Source: Bacillota bacterium (GTDB taxonomy: Bacteria > Bacillota > Clostridia > Christensenellales > CAG-138). From it: 11,537 nt of DNA. The notes below the pieces were generated by a model, which was not told the origin of the DNA, did not search any database, and saw only the letters and a list, made by a program, of their open reading frames with translations. This document shows positions 1-7,612 of the stretch, piece after piece. The stretch's first letter is position 1. The number at the start of each line of letters is the position of its first letter. The DNA is taken from contig JAEZIE010000268.1 of NCBI GenBank assembly GCA_023416175.1, positions 1-11,537 on the forward strand. Direction: 5' to 3'. The position numbers and the translations under genes were made by a program.

Positions 1-572
1 GTTTCCTCATAGCCCCATATTTCCTTAACGATATAGTTATGCGTCAAAACCTTCCCCTTATTGGCGATCAGTAAAAGGAGCAGCTTGTATTCCATGGGCG
101 TCAGATGTACCTCATTTCCGTCAACAAGCACCCTGCGCTTCTCATACTCCACGCTCAGATATTCGCAACAAAAGCCGGAGGAAGATACGGGCGCTAGTTT
201 CTGGTTCAACTTCCGCTTGATTACACGAATCCTCGCCAGCAATTCCCCCATGTGGAACGGCTTTGTAACATAATCGTCCGCGCCCAGATCCAGCGCCTCT
301 ACCTTTTCCCTTTCCTCTCCCCTTGCTGAAACCACAAGCACCGGTGTCTGGGAAAAGCTGCGGATTTCCCGGATCACCTCTAGCCCATCCTTATCGGGTA
401 GCCCAAGATCCAGCAAAACGACATCCGGATGGTTGGATGAAAACAAGAACAGTCCTTCGTCAGCGCTTTGGGCAATCATGACTTTATAGCCCTCCTTTTT
501 AAGGGACACCGCTATAAAGTTCGAGATATGCTTATCGTCCTCAATTACGAGTATATTCAGGTCATTGATCAT
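1..572 (-). CDS. kdpE: KdpE-like OmpR/PhoB-family response regulator (3' end outside window)
   Basis: DNA-binding response regulator, partner of the histidine kinase encoded just upstream. The 190 visible residues contain a receiver domain (about residues 5-118) with acidic pocket E11-D12-D13, phospho-acceptor D55 in VVLLDLGLPD, switch residue S82 and conserved K104 in TKPF. A winged-helix domain begins near residue 135 (HLTPMEYKLL, GKVLTHNYIVKEIWG). The last part of the DNA-binding domain, roughly 35-40 residues judging from E. coli KdpE, is cut off by the window edge. The ATG at 570-572 overlaps the kinase stop codon by 11 bp and is preceded by GGAGG seven bases upstream, inside the kinase gene, so translation is probably coupled. 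The DLGLPD-DG, SAR-EE and GADDY-KPF pattern resembles KdpE more than PhoB, but the target genes are unknown. The KdpE-type call is likely; a role in K+ control is inferred from neighbours. Confidence 0.9.
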   Translation of the reverse strand, partial: MINDLNILVIEDDKHISNFIAVSLKKEGYKVMIAQSADEGLFLFSSNHPDVVLLDLGLPDKDGLEVIREIRSFSQTPVLVVSARGEEREKVEALDLGADDYVTKPFHMGELLARIRVIKRKLNQKLAPVSSSGFCCEYLSVEYEKRRVLVDGNEVHLTPMEYKLLLLLIANKGKVLTHNYIVKEIWGYEE

Positions 573-1995
573 CCCGGACCTCCTCCATCGGCAGGGAAAA
601 CGCAAAGCGCGCGCCTCCCTCCGGGCGGTTTTCCGCCCATATCCTTCCTCCATGCGCCTCGATAACAGCCTTACAAATGGTAAGCCCCAGCCCAATTCCG
701 CGTTTGCCGTCAACGACGGAATTTTTTGAGGTGACGAATCCTTCAAACAGCCGGTCCGCCATTCCCTCTTCGATCCCCCGGCCGTTATCATTGATCTCGA
801 AAACCGCTTCGGTCTCCCGAGCATATACTGAAAGGCTGATGCTGCTGTCGGGTAACGTATGCCTGACCGCGTTGTCCAGCAGGTTCACAAGCACCTGGAC
901 GATCAGCTTCCCGTCCATCGGCAGCGTGATCACCTCATCGGGCAGCAAAACCTCCAGATTTCTGTTCTGCAAAACACGGGCCATATGGGAAAGAGCCTCG
1001 TTTACGACGTCGTCCACCACCTCGCACCCCTTATGCAAAACCAGCTGGCCTTCCCCGATGCGCGTCATATTCAATATGTTCTCCACAAGGTTTGTAAGCC
1101 AGGTCATTTCCTCGCTGATATCGGCCGCAAGTTTTTTCTGTTCCTCAGGTAATAGCCGTTCAAACTCATCTGCAAGCAGCGAACTCGCGCCGGTAAGCGC
1201 GGTGAGCGGGGTACGTAAGTCATGCGCCACAGAGCGCAGCAGCATACTGCGCAAACGTTCCCGTTCCATGGCGATACGTATCTCTTCCCGTTCATGATAG
1301 CTGTACTCCCTGTCCAACGCAATGCCTAGCTGTGCCGCCACCGTTTTTATAACCAAATCCTGTTGAAAGGTCAGGGTGCCCACCCCGCAATGTACAATCA
1401 TTGATCCGAGTTGTTTGGTAACGCCCTGGATTGGAACCATAATGCTTTCCATATCCGTTTTCTCATATTGTACATTGAAATATTCCTGATCGTCTCCTTG
1501 CAGAATAACACGGCTTGCAAAGCCGGTATTATCAAAAATATATTTGATACCCCTGATAATGATGTTGCGTTTACCTGTAACATGCAGGAAGCCCTCCGCC
1601 ACCTCATAAAGCAGCCGCGCAGTCAGCTCGTTACGGTGGGAAATGCTCATCTGTCTTTGAAGCCTGGAGGTCACAGTGCCTGATACGATCGCGGTGACAA
1701 GAAAGAAAGCTAACAGCATGATATCCACCGCATTGTAGATAAAAAAGGTATAGCGGGGCTCCGCAAAGAAAAAATTGAAGAGTATTACGCTGGCTACCGA
1801 TGCGGCAAACCCATAGATGTATCCGCTGGTCAGCACGGTCACAAGAAGGACGCCCAGCAAAAATACCATAATGACGCTTTCCTTGCCAACGCCCAGCCTG
1901 ATCATCAGGAGTGAGCACAGCAGGGAAAGCGCCAGAACAAAGATCAGCTTCATAATGGAACGAAACATTTCCCTATGCACCGGTTTCAATTCCAT
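562..1995 (-). CDS. kdpD: KdpD-like sensor histidine kinase, short form without the N-terminal KdpD/Usp domains
   Basis: Membrane histidine kinase of 477 aa. It opens with four hydrophobic segments (about 14-34, 39-57, 60-77 and 87-107) of the DUF4118 type; FNFFFAEPRYTF at 73-84 is characteristic of KdpD. A GAF-like region (about 120-230) follows, then a HisKA H-box with H258 in SVAHDLRTPL, and a HATPase domain with N-box VNLLDNAVRHT (370-380), G1 DNGRGI (403-408) and G2 GIGLGLTI (433-440). All catalytic motifs look intact. Classical KdpD is about 900 aa because of an N-terminal Walker-containing KdpD domain and a Usp domain; both are absent. The ORF starts 32 bp after the ktrA stop, and nothing upstream could encode them. 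AAGGGG lies 12 bases before the ATG, rather far, so a start at internal Met10 is possible. Stimulus and target genes are unknown; regulation of K+ uptake is inferred. Confidence 0.9.
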   Translation of the reverse strand: MELKPVHREMFRSIMKLIFVLALSLLCSLLMIRLGVGKESVIMVFLLGVLLVTVLTSGYIYGFAASVASVILFNFFFAEPRYTFFIYNAVDIMLLAFFLVTAIVSGTVTSRLQRQMSISHRNELTARLLYEVAEGFLHVTGKRNIIIRGIKYIFDNTGFASRVILQGDDQEYFNVQYEKTDMESIMVPIQGVTKQLGSMIVHCGVGTLTFQQDLVIKTVAAQLGIALDREYSYHEREEIRIAMERERLRSMLLRSVAHDLRTPLTALTGASSLLADEFERLLPEEQKKLAADISEEMTWLTNLVENILNMTRIGEGQLVLHKGCEVVDDVVNEALSHMARVLQNRNLEVLLPDEVITLPMDGKLIVQVLVNLLDNAVRHTLPDSSISLSVYARETEAVFEINDNGRGIEEGMADRLFEGFVTSKNSVVDGKRGIGLGLTICKAVIEAHGGRIWAENRPEGGARFAFSLPMEEVRDDQ

Positions 1996-2027
1996 AAGCC
2001 ATTTTATCCCCTTCCGCCAGATTCCCG

Positions 2028-2678
2028 CTATTTTAGATCAAGCATGCGGGAACTGTCCTTTGTGTTTCCGGCAATGATTAAATGTTCCCCTTGCCCGAAA
2101 ACATGTTCGGCGTTCGTGACAGGCATAATCTTCTCGTCCTGCTTAATCGCGAATATGTTGATATTGTATTTGGAGCGGACATTTAATTGCCGGATGCTTT
2201 TGCCTATCCAGCTTTCCGGCACCGCGATTTCATAAATCGAAAAATCCTGGGTCAGTTCAATATAATCGAATACATTGCGGGCGCTATATTTCCTCGCGGC
2301 CCGCAGCGCCACGTCCCGCTCGGGGTGAATGACCTCATCCGCCCCGTTGCGCAGCAGAAATTTTTCATGGATGGCCCGGTCCGTCTTGGACACCACATGC
2401 TTTGCTCCTAAGTCTTTGAGCAGAGATGTGATCTCCAGCGACGCCTGAAAATTGTCGCCGATGCAAACGAAGCATACATCAAAATTCCCAACACCCAGGG
2501 AACGCAGCAGCTTTTCATCCGTGCAATCTCCAATCTGGGCTCGCGTGACGACGGGAAGTAATTCGTTGATTCGATCCTCCCGCCTATCAACAATCATGAC
2601 CTCATTGCCGAACTCCGATAGCCTTGTGGCTAAATGCTTCCCAAACCGGCCTATACCGATTACCAACATCGCTCTCAT
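2028..2678 (-). CDS. ktrA: KtrA/TrkA-type RCK gating subunit of K+ uptake system
   Basis: Cytosolic regulatory subunit that would form an octameric ring under the KtrB dimer and gate it by binding nucleotide. The 216 aa match the single-RCK KtrA type (about 220 aa) rather than tandem TrkA. The N-terminal Rossmann (RCK_N) domain has the glycine motif GIGRFG (8-13), an acidic residue D31 at the end of strand 2, GDCTDE (50-55) and CIGDNFQASL (72-81). A TrkA_C domain (about 145-215) follows and ends in a typical GQGEHLIIAG strand. The KtrA family binds ATP/ADP in the N-domain and often c-di-AMP in the C-domain; the latter cannot be judged here. The gene lies nine bases after the ktrB stop, with AGGGG six bases ahead of the ATG, and is followed by the kinase gene. 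This supports a ktrBA-kdpDE-like transcript. Confidence 0.93.
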   Translation of the reverse strand: MRAMLVIGIGRFGKHLATRLSEFGNEVMIVDRREDRINELLPVVTRAQIGDCTDEKLLRSLGVGNFDVCFVCIGDNFQASLEITSLLKDLGAKHVVSKTDRAIHEKFLLRNGADEVIHPERDVALRAARKYSARNVFDYIELTQDFSIYEIAVPESWIGKSIRQLNVRSKYNINIFAIKQDEKIMPVTNAEHVFGQGEHLIIAGNTKDSSRMLDLK

Positions 2679-2687
2679 ATGTTCCCC

Positions 2688-4034
2688 TTATCCGATAATA
2701 ATCTTTTCTTCGGGATTTCTAAAGTTTGTTTTCTTGCTTATGCGCTCCAATATTGCCGTTGCCAGCGTTAGGCTGCCCACGCGTCCGCAGTACATCAGCA
2801 ATATCATGATTATACGCGAGAATGTATTCAGCTCACGCGTGATGCCTGTGGATAGACCTACCGTACCAATAGCTGACAGTGTTTCAAAAACCACATCCTT
2901 TACAGGCAGGCCTTGCGTGGTAATGATCAGGAACACGCCTATGATTGACAACGCAATATAAATGGTTGTGCTGCAGTATGCCCGTTTCAGGACGCCATTC
3001 TCCAGCCTTCTGTGAAAAACATTGATGTCGTCCGTATTCCTGATATAGGATATCGTCGCCAGCAAAATGACCGCTATCGTCGTAGTCTTAATGCCGCCTC
3101 CTGTGGAACCGGGGGATGCGCCGATGAGCATGAGCAGCATGGTCAAAACCGTACCGCCCTCTGTCAGCGCAGACATATCCACCGTGTTGAATCCGGCAGT
3201 CCTTGGAGTAACCGACTGGAACAGAGAGGCCAGCAGTTTTGCTCCCGGCGCCATCCCCGCAAGCGTATTGTCCTTCTCCATGATATAGAATAACACCGCG
3301 CCAACAGTAATCAACAGAAACGTCGCCAGCAGCACGATCTTTGTGTGAACCTGGTACCGGCCATACCGCCATTTATGCTCCGCCATATCGTTCCAGACGA
3401 CAAAGCCAAGCCCTCCGATCATAATCAGCGACATGATAACGAGGTTGACCAGCGCATCGCTTTGATAAGGTGTAAGGGATATATAAGGCGAAAATCTCCC
3501 CATCAGGTCAAAACCCGCATTGCAAAACGCCGATACGGAGTGAAATATCGCGTAATAAACGCCTGTCGCTATCCCCATTTGCGGGCAGAATCGGATAGCA
3601 AGCAATATTGCCCCGATCCCTTCAAACACCGCGGTGCCGATCAGTACGCGCCGAATGAGCCGTACAACGCCACCAATCTGAAATGCGTTGACGGTCTCCA
3701 TCAGGAGCCCTCTCTCTGCCAGCCCAATCTTCCGGCGAAGCATCATAAAAAAGAGTGTGGCCACAGTCATAAAACCCAGCCCGCCGATTTGGATCAGGCA
3801 CAGAATCACGATCTGTCCAAACAGAGTAAACTGCGTATATGTATCGTAAACGACAAGCCCCGTCACACATGTGGCGGAGGTTGCGGTGAACAAAGCGTCG
3901 GTAAACGCAAGCATGCCGCCATCCTTGCTGGCGGCCGGCAGCGACAGCAGCAAAGCCCCCACCAATATGGTGGCGGCAAATCCGAGCGCGATGATCTGTA
4001 TGGAATTGACTCTGATTTTCCCTAACACCATCAT
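2688..4034 (-). CDS. ktrB: KtrB/NtpJ-type K+ channel subunit
   Basis: Integral membrane K+ transport subunit of 448 aa, usual KtrB size, of the TrkH/KtrB/HKT superfamily. Four MPM repeats can be recognised from their pore loops with conserved selectivity glycines: ATCVTGLVV (54-62, G59), SAFCNAGFDL (168-177, G174), TPRTAGFNT (276-284, G281) and AIGTVGLSTG (388-397, G393). The gating loop GASPGSTGGGIK (305-316) is in repeat 3, and the C-terminus has the CGRVGSLTLATAI signature seen in KtrB/NtpJ. Family members import K+, often Na+-dependently. The start is two consecutive ATGs (4034, 4031); the ribosome binding site (AGGATGAG region) overlaps the end of the preceding small gene, whose stop is 10 bp upstream, suggesting coupling. 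The cognate gate is the ktrA just downstream. Confidence 0.94.
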   Translation of the reverse strand: MMVLGKIRVNSIQIIALGFAATILVGALLLSLPAASKDGGMLAFTDALFTATSATCVTGLVVYDTYTQFTLFGQIVILCLIQIGGLGFMTVATLFFMMLRRKIGLAERGLLMETVNAFQIGGVVRLIRRVLIGTAVFEGIGAILLAIRFCPQMGIATGVYYAIFHSVSAFCNAGFDLMGRFSPYISLTPYQSDALVNLVIMSLIMIGGLGFVVWNDMAEHKWRYGRYQVHTKIVLLATFLLITVGAVLFYIMEKDNTLAGMAPGAKLLASLFQSVTPRTAGFNTVDMSALTEGGTVLTMLLMLIGASPGSTGGGIKTTTIAVILLATISYIRNTDDINVFHRRLENGVLKRAYCSTTIYIALSIIGVFLIITTQGLPVKDVVFETLSAIGTVGLSTGITRELNTFSRIIMILLMYCGRVGSLTLATAILERISKKTNFRNPEEKIIIG

Positions 4035-4044
4035 ACGGTTATTC

Positions 4045-4548
4045 TCATCCTCTCAGGCAAGCAACGATCCGGTTGGGAGAAATGTCATTTTGAAATATGA
4101 CGGTAACACCCATTTGCCTGAATATGCTTTCATAGATCATATCATTACATTTCGCCATCATGTGGATACTCTCATTCTTCCTCTTGGCCAGCATGCAAAG
4201 AAAAAGGTTGCTCTCATCATCTTTTGAAAACGCGCCAACCCAATCGTATGTGACTTGGTCCTTTATCTCAAGCTCGTTCGTGTGATCATAGGTGATCGCA
4301 GCTTTCTCAAGCGCTGAGGCAATCGCCTCAATTGTCTTCCGCTCCCCGTAGAGCAATATTTCCCGTTCTGAAACGGCAACGCTTTTAAGCTCTCCTGCGA
4401 AGCCGCCCCGTTCCATGAATCGATCCAAACGACCCATTAACATATATCCATATAGTATCACGCCTACAGAAATGATGATTAGCAGGGCAATCATACTGGC
4501 ACCCCCAATGCATACCAGTATAACGCGTCGGATATAAATACGGCGCAA
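4045..4548 (-). CDS. Small membrane-anchored protein with degenerate RCK (TrkA-N)-like domain
   Basis: First gene of the K+ operon, 167 aa. A basic N-terminus is followed by one transmembrane helix (about 9-36), then a soluble domain. I read that domain as a shortened TrkA-N fold: strand EILLYG (62-67); the stretch FSKDDESNLFLCMLAKRK (107-124) lines up with TSSDEINLLCCMVARK of the TrkA encoded next door; MAKCND (131-136) lines up with IARVRN; and MGVTVIFQNDISPNRI (146-161) with LGLSLSINPERAAAREI. The GxGxxG nucleotide loop is replaced by YGERKT and the GDxTD segment seems deleted, so nucleotide binding is doubtful. There is no TrkA_C domain. A role as a tethered partner or modulator of KtrB/KtrA is inference. 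The start is uncertain: TTG at 4548 (weak CGGG seven bases upstream) keeps the whole helix, while ATG at 4494 has a better GGGGG site and still leaves most of it. Confidence 0.75.
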   Translation of the reverse strand: MRRIYIRRVILVCIGGASMIALLIIISVGVILYGYMLMGRLDRFMERGGFAGELKSVAVSEREILLYGERKTIEAIASALEKAAITYDHTNELEIKDQVTYDWVGAFSKDDESNLFLCMLAKRKNESIHMMAKCNDMIYESIFRQMGVTVIFQNDISPNRIVACLRG

Positions 4549-4573
4549 ACGTGAGCCCGATTCCCATTAATTT

Positions 4574-4579
4574 TGTATA
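4574..4579 (-). promoter_or_regulatory. Candidate -10 box for the minus-strand K+ operon
   Basis: On the minus strand the hexamer TATACA lies in an AT-rich stretch 25 bases before the TTG start of the small RCK-like gene. The -35 region at proper spacing (TTCAAG/TTTCAA) is weak, which would suit an activated promoter, but this is a single weak match. A second minus-strand TTGACC at 4665-4670 has no good -10 box at normal spacing. No riboswitch-like structure was recognised between promoter and gene. Confidence 0.3.
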
Positions 4580-4630
4580 AATGCCTTAACAGGAACCTTG
4601 AAAAAATGCATCTAGATTACCCGCCCGGCC

Positions 4631-4641
4631 AAGCATTGCTT
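4631..4641. repeat. 11-bp dyad overlapping the trkA -35 box
   Basis: AAGCA-T-TGCTT is a perfect inverted repeat with one central base. It overlaps the -35 hexamer of the predicted trkA promoter, where a regulator could bind. The arms are only five bases, so chance is a real alternative. Confidence 0.3.
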
Positions 4642-4664
4642 AACACCATACTTACAGCTATAAT
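4636..4664 (+). promoter_or_regulatory. Sigma-A/sigma-70 type promoter of trkA-trkH
   Basis: TTGCTT at 4636-4641, a 17-bp spacer and a perfect TATAAT at 4659-4664. Transcription would start near 4671, giving a leader of about 35 bases before the trkA ATG at 4706. This lies in the 157-bp region between the divergent K+ operons, the only sizeable intergenic region in the window. Confidence 0.75.
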
Positions 4665-4705
4665 GGTCAATAAAGAATTGCTTCTGCGGGGGTAATACTA
4701 GGGCA

Positions 4706-6106
4706 ATGAAAATTGTAATCGTAGGTGACGGCAAGGTTGGGTTTACGCTTACCAAGCTGCTTTCAGAGGAAGGACACGATCTTGTCATTATCGACAGCAA
4801 CTCGGCCGTACTTCGGGAATCGCAGGAAGTGCTGGATGTTGCCGTTGTTATCGGCAACGGCGCCTGCGTGGAGGTGCAGCGCGATGCGGATGTGCAGCAC
4901 AGCGATGTGCTCATTGCCGCAACCTCCAGCGATGAAATCAATCTGCTTTGTTGCATGGTGGCTCGCAAGCTTGGATGCAGAAGCACCATTGCGCGCGTCC
5001 GAAACCCCGCATATGATGCGCAGCTTCGTCTGTTAAAGGAAGAATTGGGCCTTTCGTTAAGCATCAATCCCGAAAGGGCCGCCGCGAGAGAGATCTTCAG
5101 GATTTTGCAGCTTCCGTCATTCCTCAAGCGCGATTCGTTCGCCAAGGGCCGCATGGAGCTTGTGGAGCTAAAGCTCAAACATGACAATGCGCTTGTAAAT
5201 AAGAAGCTTTCGGAATTAAGCGGCCTTGGCCGTCTCAACGCGCTCATCTGCGCGGTGGACCGCGACGGCAAGATTACAATTCCCTCCGGCAGTTTTGAAC
5301 TGCGCGAAGGCGATAAGATCACGATTGCGGCGGATACTGCCGGGCTTGCAAATCTGCTGCGGCAGCTGCACGTCGGCACGCAAAAGGTGCAAAGCGTGAT
5401 GATCGTAGGAGGCAGCCGTATTGCGGAATACCTTGCCGCCATGCTTTTGCGTGCTCATGTACATGTGACGATCATTGAAAAGCACCGCGCCCGGTGTGAA
5501 ATGCTTTCAGAGACGCTTCCTGAGGCGCTTATCATTCATGGGGACGGATCACAGCAGGAATTGCTGCTCTCCGAAGGCATCCGGCAGACGGATGCCTTAG
5601 TAACACTCACCGGCATTGACGAAGAAAACCTTATCATCTCCATGTTCGGCAACTATATCGGCGTTCCCAAGACCATTACAAAAATCAACCGTACGGAATA
5701 CAGCGAAGTATTTGCGGACAAGGGCATCGATACCATTGTCAGCCCCAAGCTGCTCACTGCAGATGAAATCGTAAGCTATGTGCGCGCCATGAGCAATACG
5801 ACCGGCGGTTCGGTCGTAACGCTTTACCGTATTGCAGGCGGCAACGCGGAAGCGGTGGAGTTTTTTATAAAAAGCGACGCCCCCTATTTGAATATCCCCC
5901 TATCTCAGCTTTCGCTCAAGCCGAATATCCTGATCGCCAGCATCATCCGTGCCCGCAAGGTCATACTTCCCAAAGGCAGCGACAGCATGCAAAAGGGGGA
6001 TACGGTGGTCGTCATTACTCCCGCCGAGCGGGCGATCTGCGACTTAAAGGATATCTTCGCCGAAGGCGCTTCTGATACGCCCGCCCCTCCAACCATACTG
6101 ACATAA
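4706..6106 (+). CDS. trkA: TrkA, tandem-RCK regulatory subunit of Trk K+ uptake system
   Basis: Peripheral cytosolic subunit that binds NAD(H)/nucleotides and controls the TrkH channel encoded next. At 466 aa it has the full TrkA layout N-C-N-C (E. coli TrkA is about 458 aa). RCK_N1 has GDGKVG (7-12), D30 at the end of strand 2, and SSDEINLL (74-81). TrkA_C1 spans about 145-220, ending with EGDKITIAAD. RCK_N2 starts at 229 with VMIVGG, E258 after strand 2, HGDGSQ (278-283), and IDEENLI (304-310). TrkA_C2 spans about 370-450, with KGDTVVVITP. The second glycine motif reads GGSRIA and lacks the final glycine, so the two sites may differ in ligand. The ATG is supported by the conserved MKIVIVGDG beginning; AGGG is very close (two bases) and a G-run lies 13 bases upstream. 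It is followed 28 bp later by trkH. Confidence 0.95.
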   Translation: MKIVIVGDGKVGFTLTKLLSEEGHDLVIIDSNSAVLRESQEVLDVAVVIGNGACVEVQRDADVQHSDVLIAATSSDEINLLCCMVARKLGCRSTIARVRNPAYDAQLRLLKEELGLSLSINPERAAAREIFRILQLPSFLKRDSFAKGRMELVELKLKHDNALVNKKLSELSGLGRLNALICAVDRDGKITIPSGSFELREGDKITIAADTAGLANLLRQLHVGTQKVQSVMIVGGSRIAEYLAAMLLRAHVHVTIIEKHRARCEMLSETLPEALIIHGDGSQQELLLSEGIRQTDALVTLTGIDEENLIISMFGNYIGVPKTITKINRTEYSEVFADKGIDTIVSPKLLTADEIVSYVRAMSNTTGGSVVTLYRIAGGNAEAVEFFIKSDAPYLNIPLSQLSLKPNILIASIIRARKVILPKGSDSMQKGDTVVVITPAERAICDLKDIFAEGASDTPAPPTILT

Positions 6107-6134
6107 CGCGGAGTGCTCAGAAAGGCCGCATGCC

Positions 6135-7592
6135 ATGAATAAACGCGCCATTTCCATATATATCGGCTACCTCCTTTGTGTTGAGGGGGTATTTATGTTG
6201 CCCGCGCTCGCTATCGCGGCTTATTACAAGGAGCCTCCTTCAATAAAAGGATTTGCGATCACCGCCGCCATACTGCTCGTACTGTCGGTATTGCTGATTC
6301 GGCAAAAGCGCTCGGACGCGGGGGTCTATGCGCGCGAAGGGTTTGTGACCGTATCCCTTGGTTGGATTCTGATTTCCCTCTTTGGCGCGCTGCCTTTTTA
6401 TATCAGCGGCGCGATCCCAAGCTTTTTGGATTGCTGGTTTGAAACGGTCTCCGGTTTCACTACCACAGGCTCAAGTATACTCACAAACGTAGAGGCATTG
6501 CCCATGGGCCTGCTGTACTGGCGCAGTTTTACGCACTGGCTCGGCGGCATGGGCGTATTGGTGTTCATGCTGGCGGTGGCGCCGCTTGCCAGGGGCAGCG
6601 GCGAGACCTTTCACCTGCTGCGCGCCGAAAGCCCAGGTCCCTCTGTTGATAAGCTTGCGCCCACCATGCGGCACACAACGCGCATGCTCTATTCCATTTA
6701 TATCGTTCTCACGCTGCTCCAGATCGTATTGCTGCTTTTAGGCGGCATGCCGCTCTTTGACAGCGTTGTACACGCCTTTGGCACCGCGGGCACCGGCGGA
6801 TTCAGCATCAAAAACGCGAGCATCGGCGCGTATGACAGCGCCTATCTGCAGACCGTTATCGGCGTGTTCATGGCGCTTTTCGGTATCAACTTTTCCGTAT
6901 ACTATTTGATGCTCCTCCGGCAGTTCCGGGCAGCCTTCCGCAACGAAGAGCTCCGGTTTTATTTCGGCATCATGCTGGTGACCACGGCTGTCATTGCCAT
7001 CGACATCCTTCCGCAGTACGCCGGATTGGGTACGGGGAAGGCCGTGCTGGACAGCTTTTTCCAGGTTTCCTCCATCATGACCACAACCGGCTATGCAACG
7101 GTAAACTTTGATCAATGGCCGCAGCTTTCCCGGTATCTGCTTATGCTGCTCATGGTCATAGGCGCCTCTGCCGGTTCCACTGGCGGCGGCGTCAAAGTAT
7201 CCCGCCTGATTATCCTGTGGAAGGCGATAAAAAGCCAGATGCAGACGATGCTCCGCCCGCGGGCGATACGGCCCGTCCGGATGGATGGAAAGCCCCTGCA
7301 GGAAAATGTGGTGCGGGGCACATACGCGTTTGCGGCCGTTTATGCGGCGATCTGTCTTGCCTCCATTCTGCTGCTCGCGCTGGACAATTACAGCATGGAT
7401 ACCACGATTACCGCCGTGCTTGCCTGCATCAACAATATCGGCCCCGGACTTGGCATGGTAGGCCCGACAGGTAATTTTTCTTTCTTCTCGCCGCTTTCTA
7501 AAATTGTACTTTCATTCGACATGCTGCTGGGAAGACTTGAGATATTCCCCATGCTGCTGCTGTTCATGCCCTCGGTATGGCGCAGGACATGA
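6135..7592 (+). CDS. trkH: TrkH-type K+ channel subunit
   Basis: Integral membrane K+ uptake subunit of 485 aa, normal TrkH length (E. coli 483). Two extra N-terminal helices (about 7-30 and 38-56) distinguish it from KtrB. The four pore loops are SGFTTTGSS (106-114), GTAGTGGFS (216-224), MTTTGYAT (315-322) and NNIGPGLGMVGP (433-444), and the intramembrane gating loop GASAGSTGGGVK is at 343-354. The HWLGGMG (134-140) and GRLEIFPML (466-474) segments are TrkH hallmarks. Start: ATG at 6135 with AAAGG nine bases upstream; an ATG at 6130 gives only two codons. It is the second gene of the trkA-trkH transcript and ends 20 bp before the convergent glycosyltransferase gene. No clear terminator hairpin is visible in that gap. 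Confidence 0.95.
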   Translation: MNKRAISIYIGYLLCVEGVFMLPALAIAAYYKEPPSIKGFAITAAILLVLSVLLIRQKRSDAGVYAREGFVTVSLGWILISLFGALPFYISGAIPSFLDCWFETVSGFTTTGSSILTNVEALPMGLLYWRSFTHWLGGMGVLVFMLAVAPLARGSGETFHLLRAESPGPSVDKLAPTMRHTTRMLYSIYIVLTLLQIVLLLLGGMPLFDSVVHAFGTAGTGGFSIKNASIGAYDSAYLQTVIGVFMALFGINFSVYYLMLLRQFRAAFRNEELRFYFGIMLVTTAVIAIDILPQYAGLGTGKAVLDSFFQVSSIMTTTGYATVNFDQWPQLSRYLLMLLMVIGASAGSTGGGVKVSRLIILWKAIKSQMQTMLRPRAIRPVRMDGKPLQENVVRGTYAFAAVYAAICLASILLLALDNYSMDTTITAVLACINNIGPGLGMVGPTGNFSFFSPLSKIVLSFDMLLGRLEIFPMLLLFMPSVWRRT

Positions 7593-7612
7593 TCGGCTCT
7601 ATTGATATGCAG

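Noticed and set aside
677..1297. Plus-strand open frame (206 codons) opposite the kinase gene
   Set aside because: Serine-rich shadow; the kinase catalytic motifs lie on the other strand.
3345..4025. Plus-strand open frame (226 codons) opposite ktrB
   Set aside because: Low-hydrophobicity, proline- and histidine-rich shadow of a well-supported channel gene.
4549..4705. c-di-AMP (ydaO-type) riboswitch ahead of the K+ genes
   Set aside because: Such elements often precede ktr genes, but no conserved ydaO motif or extended pairing was recognised, and the space shared by two divergent promoters is too short.
4612..5442. Long minus-strand open frame (276 codons) opposite trkA
   Set aside because: Serine/arginine-rich translation with no domain pattern; it mirrors the strongly conserved trkA frame and would also span the trkA promoter.
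7593..7612. Bidirectional terminator between the convergent trkH and glycosyltransferase genes
   Set aside because: Only 20 bp, with no GC-rich hairpin and T-run on either strand.
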